Of a stretch of 64,000 nucleotides of DNA, positions 1 through 12,190 are shown one piece after another. Made by a program: the position numbers and the translations under genes. Under the pieces are notes generated by a model. The model saw only the letters and a program-made list of their open reading frames with translations, was not told where the DNA came from and made no database searches. Numbering within the stretch: position 1 is the stretch's first letter; each line of letters begins with the position of its first letter. The DNA is from Zygnema cylindricum (Eukaryota > Streptophyta > Zygnematophyceae > Zygnematales > Zygnemataceae): positions 387,960 through 451,959 of the forward strand of contig JBBHKE010002397.1 in assembly GCA_037447655.1 (NCBI GenBank), read 5' to 3'.

Positions 1-62
1 TTCCTCCCTCCTTTTTTTTTTCTTCGTTTCTCCCTTTCTTCTTTTCTCCCTTCTTCTTTTTC
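1..62. repeat. Pyrimidine-rich low-complexity tract
   Basis: Almost pure C/T sequence at the left edge of the window. It probably lies in an intron of the alpha/beta hydrolase gene, since the first exon seen at 373 has no start codon. The stretch from 63 to 372 shows no coding signal beyond a possible acceptor at 371-372. Confidence 0.6.
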
Positions 63-372
63 TCCTCCTTTATGAATTGTAGTACGTTCTGAAGGTGGTG
101 TCAATAGAGTGCATCCGTTTAAAATACTATTTAACCATCAATATATTGCACGCTGAACGGTTCAATTCTTAACAATGGCTCAATTTTCAAACAGAAAAAA
201 AGGAATGCTGGACTGTGATTAGCTATTCCTTATTATAGCACTACAGTGTTTAAACTATTTGACTTTAGGTTGGGATAGGCAATCCATCTTTTTTCTTTGG
301 CATTTGGTTGGGATAGGCATTTCCATCTTTTTCTTGTTGATTTAAAATACTTTTATTTTTGGGTTGAGATAG

Positions 373-3300
373 GCCATATTGAGCGTGCGGAGGAAGCTTG
401 GGGTTTATCTTTCGCGGAGGGATACGAGGAGGGTTTAGAATTTATGGCCCACAATCGTGAACCATTACGGGCTGTACACCATCCTCTTGCCTTATATGTT
501 TGGTGAGAATCATAAAAACCTAAAACACATTAAAGAACTTGTGTAGCAGTGCAAGGTTTTCTATTTTTTTGGGCATTTCTTTATGTGTTTTAAGTCAAAT
601 GAACAAACTAGTAAAACAAATTCGCGTAAAAGTGAAGAGTTCACTGTTTGTTATGGAGATTGACTCAAGTGTATAACACATATAGTTCAATAGTGAAACT
701 GGATTTTATTTGAGGATTCTAATATTGGCTGAAGTCTTTAGCGTGATACTTGCTTTTCTCATAGATAAAAGCAAACTCTAATGCTTGAAAAGAAAAGTTA
801 CCTGCTTTTAAGACTTTATGTTCTAGGTTTGTTTACCTTCTCCCCAAATGACGATGATGATCCAACTTAAAAATTATGAAGCCTATCAAAATCCTGTTCC
901 TTCACTTTATTTTTATTATTATAATTTTTTTTTTTTGCAGGAGTCAGTGTGTGGGCGTTCTTACAGGAATAGCAATGCGATGCTTAGGCTTTGAAAAGTG
1001 AGTTTATATGCCTTACTTGTTTCCCTTGTTTTCCTCTTAAAATGATTCTCTGTTGGTAGGTCTGAGCCTCTCCTTTGGATGAAAAGTATTACAATTTCAA
1101 AAAAATCAAGAAGTTTGTAACTTAACGATTTAATGTTGTATTTGTTATCACCATTGATGTGGGGGCATCATCATCATCTTTTTTCTTTTTTACACTCTGT
1201 ACTCTCCTTTGAATCTAATGGGGAGATTCAGAGAGATTTTTTCGCTCGCAACACTGTTATTACCTTCATATTCCTGTCGTTTTTGTATTGTAAAACCAAG
1301 CATTTGTCAAGTTACATGCTTAAAGAAATAGTTTCATGCATGCGAAATGTTTTTTTTTCTAAACTCACCTTTTTCTGGAGGCTGATTGAATGTAACTTTT
1401 TATGTTTCAGGAGACAGAGTACAGAGCCGTTGTTGCACTACTGGTATCGGCCTCCCATTGTTCAGGTACTATAATCTGAGTTATACCATTTGTGGCTTTT
1501 ATAGGGAATTACATTACTTAAATACACACGTTTTTTGAAAAACACCCAGTTTTGAATGAGTGAACATACTCATGTCTAACCATGAAGTATTTGTTTCATT
1601 CATTTTTATTATAATTGTGGCCATCAACATTTTTTGAGTCTCTACTTTCGGAGCTATAATGCCTTGTGGTTGATGTCCATGTCTACCATCTTTTGTAAAT
1701 ATGTATTGTGATTTATTTTGCAGGAAATTAGAAGTACAAATATAAAATCACAGCAAGTTCCTCGAGTTTTTGTCCACGGTCTGGGAATTGGAATAACTCC
1801 ATACCTTGGATTTATACATATGTTGCTTGAGGCTCATAACGGGGTAAGTCCCCATTGTGACTTAACTGGATATTTAGGAGCTTTTAATGACTCTCTAAAG
1901 TTTCTAAGCTCTTGGGAAGATAACAGTTTATTATAGACTTGTGTTTACAGTCAAAATCAGTGAAGACAATTTTAATGGTTGGAGGGTTCATTCATTTTAT
2001 AAAATGTTTACTTAATTTCCTATGCTTATTCTGACACAATTTAAAAAACCTCATTACACTTTTATTGGAGTTTACTCACTACTGGGTGATTGTAAGTGTT
2101 TTTGTAGAATTCAGTGAGTAAATTGTACATGATTTTACTCAAAAATCTGTTCAATTAATCATTAGAGGTGACTAAAATCTGATGGTCTAATGTGCCTTAA
2201 AGGGTCCTCTAATTTCCATGCCATTAAAATTTATATGAAAACATCTGTAAGGGTTTTGGGGTAATTTACAGGCCATGGTGGTCGTGGAAATGGGACATAT
2301 TGCTTTAAGGATTCACCGGAAAATCCCCTCAGCGGATGAAGTGGTAGGTGATAAACATATGAAAAATATTGGTAAATATTGTTTATAACATTGTGATAAA
2401 CAATCGTGACACCAATAATCAAAACCAGAATCGTGGAAACGTGGAAAAAACAAGATTAACAAAAGCAAAGATCATAATTTTTTTAAAGAACTGATGCTGT
2501 TATTGAATTTGATGACTGAATAGGTGTCATTGTTCGCTTTTTTTGACGTGAACTCTTAAGATCCTTTTTTTGTAAACAATTTCAATGCTTAAAAGGCACG
2601 AGGATACAAACGTTGTTTAGCGACGGTGGAGTTTTAGTGATGTAAATTTCAAATGATTGAGCGCATATTATTTGTCTGTTTGTAACCCTTGTGTAAAAAA
2701 TGCATGTACATAAAAGATGTCCTCGTTTTCCGATCGTCACAATTATAAGCTGAAATGTGTTAATCTATGAGGAATTTTTTATGTCTCTTTGGGTGGAAGG
2801 TCCTTGTATCTGGACTTTTTACTTCTTTCGTCAAGATTATGTTCTTGTATATTTGTACTCCAGTCCACTTGTTTATGTTATTTGAGGCCTTTAATGGGTT
2901 TTTTTCAGGTGGAGGCGATAGTAGGAATTCACAAAGAACATTCTCTTGGTCCTGCTCAATATATAGGCCACTCGTATGGGTCTCTAATTATTGCTGGGGT
3001 ACGTTTTTTTCAATTCTTGTCTTTGAGACTTTTACTGTAAAATTATTATTATTTCTGCATCATGTATTCCAATCAGAGTTAAAATGTTTTTTTTCCCTCT
3101 CACATTTATTTTTCTCCATGCACACTTGTTGGTATTTTGTTTAAAAGGGATATACTGAAGATTCAAAAATCCCTACTTTTTTATCACAATATATGAGTAA
3201 TTCTACAAGTGTGCATGAAGGTGAAAGAGTTTCAGCAATGAAGAAAGACATTTTAACTCGAATAGCGATGATGCTGTACTACTTTTGCATCAAGTGGATG

Positions 3301-5453
3301 GTTTCAAGTGATGTTGATGTGTTAACACTTTTTTTTTTTTTTTTTTTCAGTAGGAGAGACAGCAAAAATAAAGAGGAAAGTTACGAAAACCAAGCAGTTT
3401 GACTAGAAGTGCCAGTGCTTTTTTTGTCAAAGTTTCTCTTGTTGAATTTTTTTTGCAAAGATTCCGTCCTCTGTGTATTTAAAATCTATGTAAATTTCTT
3501 TTACCTTATTAACTCTTTCGTTTTTCTTGTACTTTTTTCTTTTATTTTACTTTTTGTATTTCTTAAAATAACTACCACAGTTGACTCGCCGATTCCCAGA
3601 AGTCGTCTCTTCTCTCGGACTAGCCGATCCTGTTTGCTTTTTACTTTGTCTTCCCGATGTTGTCTTCAACTTTGTGTACAGGTTGATCTCTCTCTCTCTC
3701 TCTCTCTCTCTCCCTCTCTCCCTCTCTCCCTCTTTCTTTCTCTCTCTCTCCCTCTCTCGCCTCCATCTTCCTCTCTCTCTCTCTCTTTCTCCCCCTCTCC
3801 CCCTCGCGCACCTCCAATCCCACCCTCTCTCTTCCCTCCCTCTCCCCTCCCAACAACCAATTAAACATTTTCTTTTTCTTTTTTCTTTTTTCTTTTATGC
3901 GAGAACACATTGGTGAATAAAAAATGATTGTAACTCGTTAAACAGGATATAAAACTTTTTTTCCTTTAGTCATGGTTTCATAATATGCTGAGTTGACTAT
4001 ATTGACTGTGGCGATTCTTTTGGATGGAACAGGGTTCCCGGAGGAGAGGATTTTTTTATGGCATGTTGCGATTGGGCTCGCTGGTTTTTTTGTTCGAGAG
4101 AAATTCAAGTCGCTCAAGTCCTCTGTCGCGGTTTCGACTGGTGAGATACTAAAAATAGTAATGCTTTATGTAATAGTGTAACATCTATAATTGGTCTTGA
4201 TTGTTGAGAAAGTCTACATAATAAGACTTGATATAATGGTTATTATAGGTTTTGATTGTTTAGAACAGTATATAAAATAAGACTTTACATAATAGTTTGC
4301 TGCGTATAATCGGTGTTCATTGGTGAGAATAGTGTGTTGTGAGGGAGTCTCATTCATATCTATACGAAAGCTAAAACAAAAAGGATTCTCTTCCTGTCAC
4401 GTTTGAGGACAAATTTTGAGTTTCCAATCTGGTAATCGATCAAATAAGCTGGACCTAACCTGAAACTTAATTGAAAAAAGTGAAGGATTTCAGTGAGTCT
4501 TGTGTTTCTATTCTTATGTTTGAGATTGAATGTTGGTTTTGACTTTTCAGCAAATTATGTTTTGGTGGTTCTTAGGTTTTGTGTTTTCCAAACCTTGTCA
4601 GTTCGTTTTTTCTTGAAGGTGTCTTGACGATGTCGTTTTTTTTTTTTTTTGAATATCATAGGCACAAACTGCATTTATGGATTGACCAACTGCCTGCTCG
4701 GGCGGTGGTTATGCTGGCTGGAAAAGACAAAATAGTACCGGCGAAGCAGGTTAAAAGGTAAACATTTTTGCTGATAAGTGCTTAATTTTGATGTAACCAA
4801 ATATGGTTTTTTTTTTCAATGGTTTCCTTTTCATTCTTATGAATTAAAATCAAGTGTTGACCGAAAATACCAGTGTTATATATCGAACGAATTCGAGTTT
4901 GATATATGGCTATGGCAGTATTTGTCGATTTCGTGAAAATTCCATTTTTTTTTATCGGTTTGCATGTAGGTATTTTGAAAAACATATTTTGTTTTCTTCT
5001 TTCTTCTATTTTTTAATTGCTTTTCCTAATTATTTTTTTATCTATCCGTTTGTATGTAGGTATTTGGAGAAACATGATGTCCGCGTTTTGTACTATCCGA
5101 ATTACCAACATGCAGAATATCTTTTCAGGTCAGTTTTTCCCTAGAGAGAGGGGGAGAGGGAGAGAGGCAGTTGGAGAGAAGGAGAGGGAGACCCGAAGAG
5201 AAGGAAATCGGGGCAGAGGGAGAGTGACCTAACTTGAGTCAAACTTGAATCATATGCGAATATCTCCCTTTCTCGTTTTGTCTAAACAGCTAACTTGTTT
5301 GTCCTCCTATGTTCGTCCTCCTATGTTTTATCCATTACTGTTTTTTGGCATATATATCATTTTAAATCATTTGTTGTTTCTGATTTTCGCAGACCCGAGT
5401 CTCAACGGGCTTTCTTGGATGCTCTTGGCAAAAGTGGTTTTGCTTCCTCGTAA
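373..5453 (+). CDS. Alpha/beta hydrolase superfamily protein, 3' part of gene
   Basis: Eleven exons join in frame: 373-502, 941-997, 1411-1465, 1724-1843, 2272-2343, 2909-2998, 3581-3681, 4033-4140, 4662-4757, 5060-5128 and 5393-5453 (stop TAA). They give about 319 residues. The 5' end lies to the left of the window, because the first exon has no ATG. All fold landmarks are visible: an oxyanion-hole HG in VFVHGLGIG (exon 4), the nucleophile elbow GHSYG (exon 6), the acidic residue in LAGKDKIVPA (exon 9) and the catalytic His in YPNYQHAEYLF (exon 10). An intact triad predicts a serine hydrolase, esterase or lipase-like enzyme. The substrate cannot be read from the sequence. No clear signal peptide or membrane helix is seen in the visible part. 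The exon 10 acceptor has a near copy 88 bases upstream (see findings). All junctions are GT-AG and phases agree throughout. Confidence 0.85.
3683..3850. repeat. CT-rich microsatellite just after a splice donor
   Basis: A run of CT dinucleotides and CCCT blocks starts a few bases after the donor of hydrolase exon 7. Long Ser/Leu/Pro reading frames across it, and Arg/Glu frames on the other strand, are products of the repeat and are not genes. Confidence 0.9.
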
Positions 5454-6752
5454 AAATAAAAAAATCGACAATTTATTTACCAACCGACTACTCTATCTAA
5501 ATGTTTATAGTAATACTTTTCAAAAACCTGTTCTCCGTATATTCAGTGATGGTTCAGAGGTTTTTGTCTCATATGGATTAGGCAGTATTCTCAGAAGTTC
5601 TTGACAAGTTTTCGAGGGAAGATAGTTTTTTGAACATCGAGGATGGAGATGGAGATAGGAACCGAAGGACTTTGATTTATATGTAGTCGATTGGTCCATT
5701 CTGTATATATCGGTTTGTTTCCCTTTGTTCATATATTGGTCTTCGTTTCGCGTATTTGTCTTTATTGAGAAGGCTACTCTTATAGTAATAAGTTCTACGG
5801 CTGTCAATGTCATATTGTTCTTTTGGGGTGTATATATCAAACGGGAAAACGGATATGAATGCATTATTTTTCAGCAAATCAAAGAAATGTTGCTTTACGT
5901 ACTGTGTACTTTGTTGTACTTTCATACTTTCTCCCCTTTTTTGTTGTTTCTATTAATGTTGCTTATAGGAATATCTTGCTTAATGTGTGCCATTTTTGTT
6001 GGTTGCTAATGTTTTTTTTTTGTTATTTAAAGGAAATTTTGTGGTCTTTCAAAAATATATACTCATTTTCTTGTCATGCTTTGCTTTGTTAAGCTTCTGT
6101 GTAATCTCAGATAAAATTTGCCCCAAAGTCTCTTCTAATAATTGTGCATGTAATATGTGTATGGGTTTCTATGATATTAGTTATGTTGCCTTGCCTTTTG
6201 ACTTTTGACAATAGTCTTTAGAAAGGACAATTTGTTGACGAAACTCTTTGAATATAGGAGATAACTGTAAAAAGACCTAAGTGACAGTGGAGCTTGAAGG
6301 CCAATGAGAGACTTGAGAAATGACAAAATTATGGTATATAACCCGTGTTCACATGGGACATTGTTGACATTGTTCCCCTCCTGGTAACGTGAAAGGAGAT
6401 TAAAAATCCTTAATCGATTTTATTTCGACTGGTCCGATAATACATCGAAATCGTATCGGAAGAGAAGTTGTGGACATTGACATTGTTTCCCTTCTAGCAA
6501 GGCGGGAGGAGAATAAGAATGACGTCATTGGAGAAGAAGAAGAATGGCATCATTGTTTTGGTAATCATGACCATCATGGTAAAAATGAATTCGTAGTTGA
6601 AGAATGAGGAATTGGAAAATAAGCTATGTTTTAGGTTTTCCACTCTAATTTCTCATGTAATATTGAACAATGTATGCACTATCGGTTTATTTTTCGCACA
6701 TCGGGGGCGTCATTTAAAGTATAGGTTGAATCCATGCAGAAAAATGTAGCTA
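5454..6752. other. 3' flank of the hydrolase gene
   Basis: AT-rich sequence after the hydrolase stop codon, presumably the 3' UTR and then spacer. Short open frames have no recognisable domain. No gene is supported. Confidence 0.5.
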
Positions 6753-6954
6753 CACCATGAATCGCTATTCTAATTGCGTAAAACATCTTTTCTCCGTACA
6801 CACTTGTCAGATTATGGATTTGACGGTTGCGATTGGAAGATAGGTTTCTCACCTTCAGATTGTCGGTGTTCATCTGAAAATCGGACATGTGTGTACGGAG
6901 AAAAGATGTTTTATGAGGCGAAAGAAAAATTAACGCTAATAACGATACGCGTTG
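6753..6954. mobile_element. MITE of the CACCR-terminal family with internal hairpin
   Basis: The ends read CACCATGAATCGCTATT on the left and, reverse-complemented, CAACGCGTATCGTTATTAG on the right. Each end is bordered by TA, which fits a TA target duplication. Inside is a second inverted repeat (AACATCTTTTCTCCGTACAC and its complement) at about 6780-6806 and 6890-6916. The element is non-coding and about 200 bp. Close relatives lie at 13355, 18383, 42941 and 46553. The TA duplication suggests a Tc1/mariner-like (Stowaway-type) mobiliser, but no transposase is in the window. Confidence 0.75.
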
Positions 6955-8203
6955 TAATACGTAAACTTCACCGACACGATAATAAGCGATATTTTTGACG
7001 CAATATGACAATACGATACGATGTGACCGATGCGGTATGAGATTATCGACAGGAAAAAACAATAATCGATAATCATTTTTTTTTTAGGTCCTCGATAAAA
7101 ATATCTGTCCGATGATACATCAAAATGTTACTGATGACAAATTGTGAACGAATACGACAAAAGGCACCTGAAACTGGAAAGTTATACAAGTATCGGAAAA
7201 CCGATGTTTTCGGCCCATTCATTTATGACGCGTCACGCTGTATACGAACCCTCTGGAACGTACAATTGTACTTTTCTGCCGCCGGCTTTTTCATTCAAGC
7301 TGAATGGCGCGCCACGCTATACACGTACGTACAATTGCATTCGGCGCGAAACGTTATACAGTTATATACGTTAGGAAGTACAGCTGTACTTTTTTGCCGC
7401 CGGTTTTTTCTTTCGCGCCAAAACGTACACGTACTGCCTGGATGTACGATTGTATTATTTTGCCGCCGGCTTTTTGTTTCGCACCATGTTGTTGCAAACT
7501 ATTATCCCAGATTGGTTTGCGCAACTTTGAGATTCGCTCAACTATATAAAGGTTAGAGCGTCGAAACAATTGTGAGCGCTTATCTTTGGCAAGGACTAAG
7601 TGGGAAATTACTGAGGCGTCTTAAACGTAAGAACATTTCAATTTTGTTTCTCTTTTGAGGCAATCTTTCTTAGGTAGCTTAGATGATGTCTATTATCTTC
7701 TTTTTCTTGAAAAATTCCATATAGTGGAAGAAGACTGACATTATAAAAAACCTGAGGGTTTATGATATCCTATTTTTTAATCCTAACTTGAATGGAAACG
7801 GCCTTTGGTACATAACCTTTATAAAACCCCAAATAACCTTAAAAATATTTAAAAACCTGAAAAAAACTCAGAAAAACCCTGTAAAATTATGAAAAACGTT
7901 GAAATACTATAAAAAAAGGCTCTATGATCTGATATGATAAATAATCTTTAACTTTTTTATCTTTTTTTAAACTGACAGAAAACTTAAAAAACTTTGTAAG
8001 ATAAGAATTTCATATAGCTTGTTTTACAAATGGATTCTTCGAAGGTAAGGTTGTGCACAATTTAGCGTGGAAGGTTAGTGAATTCATTTCCTAAAAAACT
8101 CTAAAAATCCTAAAATAATTTGTAGCAAGAGATCAAGGGGAGCTGAGTCTGTTTTATTTTAGTAAAAGAAAGACCAGTTAGATAAGTGGATAGGTGAAGA
8201 TTT
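6955..8203. other. Spacer with GC-rich degenerate tandem repeat and TATA-like motif
   Basis: Three imperfect copies of a segment containing GCCGCCGG followed by a T run lie near 7276, 7395 and 7460. A TATATAAAG motif at about 7543 follows. This could be the promoter part of a degraded retroelement, but no coding region follows. From 7640 to 8203 only AT-rich sequence is seen. Confidence 0.35.
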
Positions 8204-8413
8204 TGTCGTGCATGAGCATACAACCGTGAAATGACATGCATCACACCCAATTAGCGTTGCCAAGAATGTATAGACCGCACATATGTATGACAAAACCAGA
8301 GGGCAAAGAATATATATAACATCAGAAATGTTAATGATTTAGCTCAAGACAATGAACAAACAAAAAGTACAACGACAAGTTGGTGAGTAGAGAGGTGGAA
8401 GAGGATGGAATTC
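8204..8413. repeat. 210-bp direct repeat, copy 1
   Basis: Nearly identical, in the same orientation, to 9365-9574. The two copies start 1161 bases apart. The second copy lies directly beside the stop end of the integrase remnant, so the pair probably derives from the 3' region or LTR of that retrotransposon. Complete LTR boundaries could not be defined. Confidence 0.8.
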
Positions 8414-9364
8414 GATATTTGCGATAGTAGCCACTAGGCCCTGAAGTCTTCAATATTCCCTACAAGAGTCCAACTGCCAAATAGCAAACTCTCCTTAACC
8501 AGCGGAGACCTCCGAGAAAAACGGAACTTCCAAATCCAGCGGAAAAAAGAGGCAGACAACATAAATCGTGCAACAACAACAATACATTCACACTCCAGGA
8601 TTCGCAGAGCACGGCAAGTGAAACACAGTCTGGAGGGAAACCTTGCAGGCTGGCTTGCGCCGGTAGATTAGGTAAACACTAGTATAGAAAGAGAGCTCAG
8701 AAAAGCTCAGAGACAAGGCTAGGGAAGAGACTAAGGACCCAAAAAAGAGAAACCCTAACTCAACAACCAACTGATCCTAAATATGTCGCCGAGCAACGCT
8801 AACTGAAACGGAAGCAATAAAAGGTTCGACAAATCTCGATAATGTAGTTCGCCGGAAAACGACAACTCTCCAATGTTGGATTCTCGTGTTGTAATTTGTG
8901 ACTAATCTAATGCGGCCACATGGCCTTTATCCTATGATGTTGCCTATCGTACAGCTACACTAATTCCTGCATGTCTCTGAGCAAGCAGCTTTCTATGTAC
9001 AAACACTGCCAATTTCTAGAGGTGGCCGCTATGTGGCCTCCTCGGAAAGCCTTACATCTACACCTCGAGGATAAAAACCCTCCCTACGATACAAAAATAA
9101 TGCATGAACCTCCGAGGGTTCACGACTTGGACATGTGTCAGGTATGTAACGGTTGGAGTACATAAGATGTCAGGTTTGGAGCCGTTCGTATTTGCGAAAC
9201 CCGATGTCGTACTGAAATCTTTTTCCATGACGGTAAAAAGGAACGACCTTAGTTCCGTCACTACATCAACTTAACACTCCGCCACCGACCTGTATTATTC
9301 CCTTATACCCTAATTAGAATGAAAATCAGCAATTATACCCGCCGACGTCTTGCGGCATGACAGC
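8414..9364. other. Sequence between the 210-bp direct repeats
   Basis: No intact coding region. Probably a non-coding LTR or untranslated part of the same retrotransposon as the minus-strand integrase, on position alone. Confidence 0.35.
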
Positions 9365-9574
9365 TGTCGTGCATGAGCATACAACCGTGAAATGACATGC
9401 ATCACACCCAATGAGGGTTGCCAAAAATGTATAGACCGCACATATGTATGACAAAACCAGAGGGCAAAGAATATATATAACTTCAGAAATATTAATGATT
9501 TACCTCAAGACAACGAACAAACAAAAAGTACAACGACTAGTTGGAGAGTAGAGAGGTGGAAGAGGATGGAATTC
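9365..9574. repeat. 210-bp direct repeat, copy 2
   Basis: Second copy of the 8204-8413 repeat. It ends at a run of ten C on the plus strand, a polypurine run in the direction of the integrase ORF, about 16 bases past that ORF's stop codon. Confidence 0.8.
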
Positions 9575-9589
9575 CCCCCCCCCAGCTCC

Positions 9590-10726
9590 TTAGCCTGCAG
9601 GGGAGCTGGGAAGGACAACCGGTAGGTCGCGACATCCATGGCAAAACCATTGTCCAGGTGGAATAGCGTGCAAAGGAGGGACGAAGCACTCTATGTGAAA
9701 TCCTAGATTGCAATAGTCGCAGAGAAGCATCGTGGTTTCTGCGTCAGACCGCCGACACAACTGACACTCGGTGGCCTCGGTAATCGGCATCCGCCACAGA
9801 TCCATACTGTGAGAGAGATCGGGTAAGTAGCAGGGAGCACAATTTTTTGAATGTTCTCGCAAAGTCCGTGTGTCGGCCCCTTGTAGGCTTAATAATCTAT
9901 TGGAGTCGATCTTGGTGATCCTTAATTTGTGAGACGAGACATCCGTGTCAAGTGTGTCAAATGTTTGCCGACGCAAATATACATAGTCCCCCACCCGATA
10001 GGGTTTTTGTTGTGGTCGGTAACTGCCTCTGCGAGTTGTTGCAAACCGTAAAGAGTCGCGATGTTGAGCAATCTGCAAGTTTTCAAAGGCCATTGGAATT
10101 TCCCTCGCAAAAAGCAAAGCCCGATTGGTTAGTTCTTCCAAAAAAAGGCAATCCGACATAAGTGGCAAAGGAAAACTACCAGCTTTCTCTATATTCCTAC
10201 CGAGCAATGGCTGTCGACCAAATAACACATAATAGGGACTGAAATTTGTTAAGCTGGCCAGTACAGACATGCGATAACCCATGACAATATAACCTAAAGA
10301 TTCATCCCACACAGTAATCTGTTTCTCCAAACAATGTTTACGCAGAGCTCGCTTAAATGTTTGCACCGCCCTCTCAGCCAAACCGTCTGCCTGGGGATGA
10401 TCTCGACTTGTTCGGCAGTGATCAATCAACGCCTCGTCCAACATTTCCTGAAATTCGCCACGGAACTCGGTCCCATGGTCCGAAAGGACTTCTGCTGGAG
10501 CTCCATATCGGAGGAGCACATGTTCTTTCAAAGCAGCGGTGGTGAGTTTGGTTGTTTTTGAAATTCTGTGGTCTCCATTGACCCACAGAATGAGCAGCCT
10601 ATGTAAAGCCTCTAGGATAATATTTGCCCCTTCTACTTTCCCGCTGAATAAGCGCCGCCCAGGCACACAAATATTCTGACCCACCCTCACCCTTGTGAGG
10701 ACAAGACTCCCCTGAGTCAAACGCAA
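9590..10726 (-). pseudogene. Truncated Ty3/gypsy-type integrase with C-terminal PHD finger
   Basis: An open frame of about 378 codons. The N-terminal half carries part of the retroviral-type integrase core: LSDHGTEFRGEF supplies the second catalytic Asp, and RDHPQADGLAERAVQTFKRA supplies the Glu region. A chromodomain-adjacent stretch with YRVGDYVYLRRQ follows. The last 60 residues form a C4HC3 PHD finger (CQLCRR, CDYCNLGFHIEC, WFCHGC). The first catalytic Asp, the zinc-binding HHCC domain, reverse transcriptase, RNase H and gag are missing upstream, so this is a 5'-truncated remnant. The frame has no ATG at its listed start. PHD domains bind histone H3 tails in other proteins, so a targeting role is plausible but inferred. 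It is unrelated to the neighbouring cellular genes. Confidence 0.8.
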
Positions 10727-11246
10727 AAAGTGAATTTGCTCCCCTGAGCAGTAAGTTATGGTTGGCCAAAGATGGCCTATAAATACAAAAGGTCACTTGG
10801 AGAGAGGCGCCTCAAATACGCTAAGTCCCTTAACTCCTACTCATAACTACCTACTACACTACCCTAGGCCAATCAAAAGAGTATATAGTACAAGAAGGTA
10901 CAGTGGCCGATTGTACTTCTTGTACGACCATTGTACAACATGGCCTTTTGGTTGACACTTGTCAACTTGGGAGCCATCGTTCCTCCTCCCATCTTTCCCG
11001 GCGTCCAATGGTGTGTCGCCACGTGGCAAAGTGCGCCGCCTTGCCCGGAAGCCGCCAAAGATTCTTTCGGGTTTGGCGGGGGCGACGAAGGCTGTCCAAT
11101 CATATATTTTACACGGTTAGATTCGCGTCCGCGAGCGTCGTTTGGCTATATATGCCGTTTCGTCAATTTTGGTCTGTTTAAGTCAAAGTGACGTTTCAAT
11201 AACACTTTAATTAATAACCGAACCATATACGTGTATCGTTTCGTTA
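10727..11246. other. Spacer with TATA-like motifs
   Basis: Contains TATAAATAC at about 10780, TATATAGTAC near 10881 and CTATATATG near 11147. No coding region can be defended. It may be further retroelement debris. Confidence 0.3.
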
Positions 11247-11327
11247 ACGCCTAAGTGGATAAGGCGTACGTCCACATAGTACTCCGTAGACCTAGGTTCA
11301 AATCCTGCTAAAGGCAACATTTTGGTT
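11247..11327 (+). repeat. tRNA(Arg)-like segment, possible SINE head
   Basis: The stretch CGCCTAAGTGGATAAGGCG matches the D-arm and A-box region typical of plant tRNA-Arg. It is followed 30 bases on by GGTTCAAATCC, a canonical B box and T loop. The anticodon arm is abnormal and the T stem has a mismatch, so a functional tRNA is unlikely. A tRNA-derived SINE or tRNA pseudogene is the better reading. No second copy was seen in the window. Confidence 0.4.
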
Positions 11328-11994
11328 ATCTTCCAATCTGTCTGATTGCCTGTCTGTCTGCCTGTTTTTCCTGACTATGGCGACAGCTATGGTGACTCTC
11401 TCCCTCTCTTTACTATAGAGTCTAAATTAAGAATTGAATATTAATTAATTCATTTCAAGAGTATACAATCGTCTCAAACGTCAATTACAGTTACGTTCTT
11501 AACGCCAGTTATGATTATGTTCTTAGGGTGTGTGTCCATGTGTTCAAGTAAGGGTTTTTTCCCGTCGTTTTACAAAAAACGGGACTTGCAACGAGAAAAT
11601 ATTACACCGTACGAAAAATGTGCAAAAACACAAGTACATCTTGGTACTTGGAAGGTATATAAATTTGGCGTTATTATCATCGCGACCCACTTCCAGCTCA
11701 TCTTCACACTTGCACTAGAACCAAATCACGATCTAATTTTAATTTAAAATACTACTTTATCGACGAATAGAAAAGCTAGATTGCACGCGTCATTTTTTTT
11801 TTTTGTTGCAACTAGGAGTGTACACGAAAAAAAGAATGTTTGTCCGTTTGCAAACAATTCATTTGTTTGTTTGGTTGTACGGAATAAATCTCCAGCAAGG
11901 TCTGCGGGGATTACATCGTGGTGACCTTCTCCAAAAAAGAGGAGTCCATCTGTAGAACCATTTGTAGACGTAGACGATTTGTTAAGTTGTCCAC
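11328..11994. other. Intergenic, nothing recognised
   Basis: AT-rich sequence with a short GTCTGTCTGCCTG repeat near 11337-11361. No gene or element is supported. Confidence 0.4.
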
Positions 11995-12190
11995 ATGTGG
12001 GCGTCTACAAATGTTCGGAGCTCGTTGGCGTCTACAAATGTCCGCGGTATGTCAGAATCTCGCTATAGTCTACAAATGTCCACAATTTGTCTAGAGCTCG
12101 TTGGCGTCTACAAGTGTCCGCAGTTTGTTGGCGTTTACAGGTGTCACAAGATATTGGCGACGTCTACAATTGTCACATATTTGAGGGAAT
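11995..12190. repeat. Degenerate tandem repeat with GTCTACAAATGTCC core
   Basis: Six imperfect units of 26-40 bases each begin with GTCTACAA or a close variant, at about 12003, 12029, 12069, 12107, 12134 and 12163. The frame across it translates as a repetitive peptide with no protein signature. Confidence 0.7.

Noticed and set aside
3409-3916. Long Ser/Leu/Pro and Arg/Glu reading frames on both strands
   Set aside because: They are translations of the CT microsatellite in a hydrolase intron.
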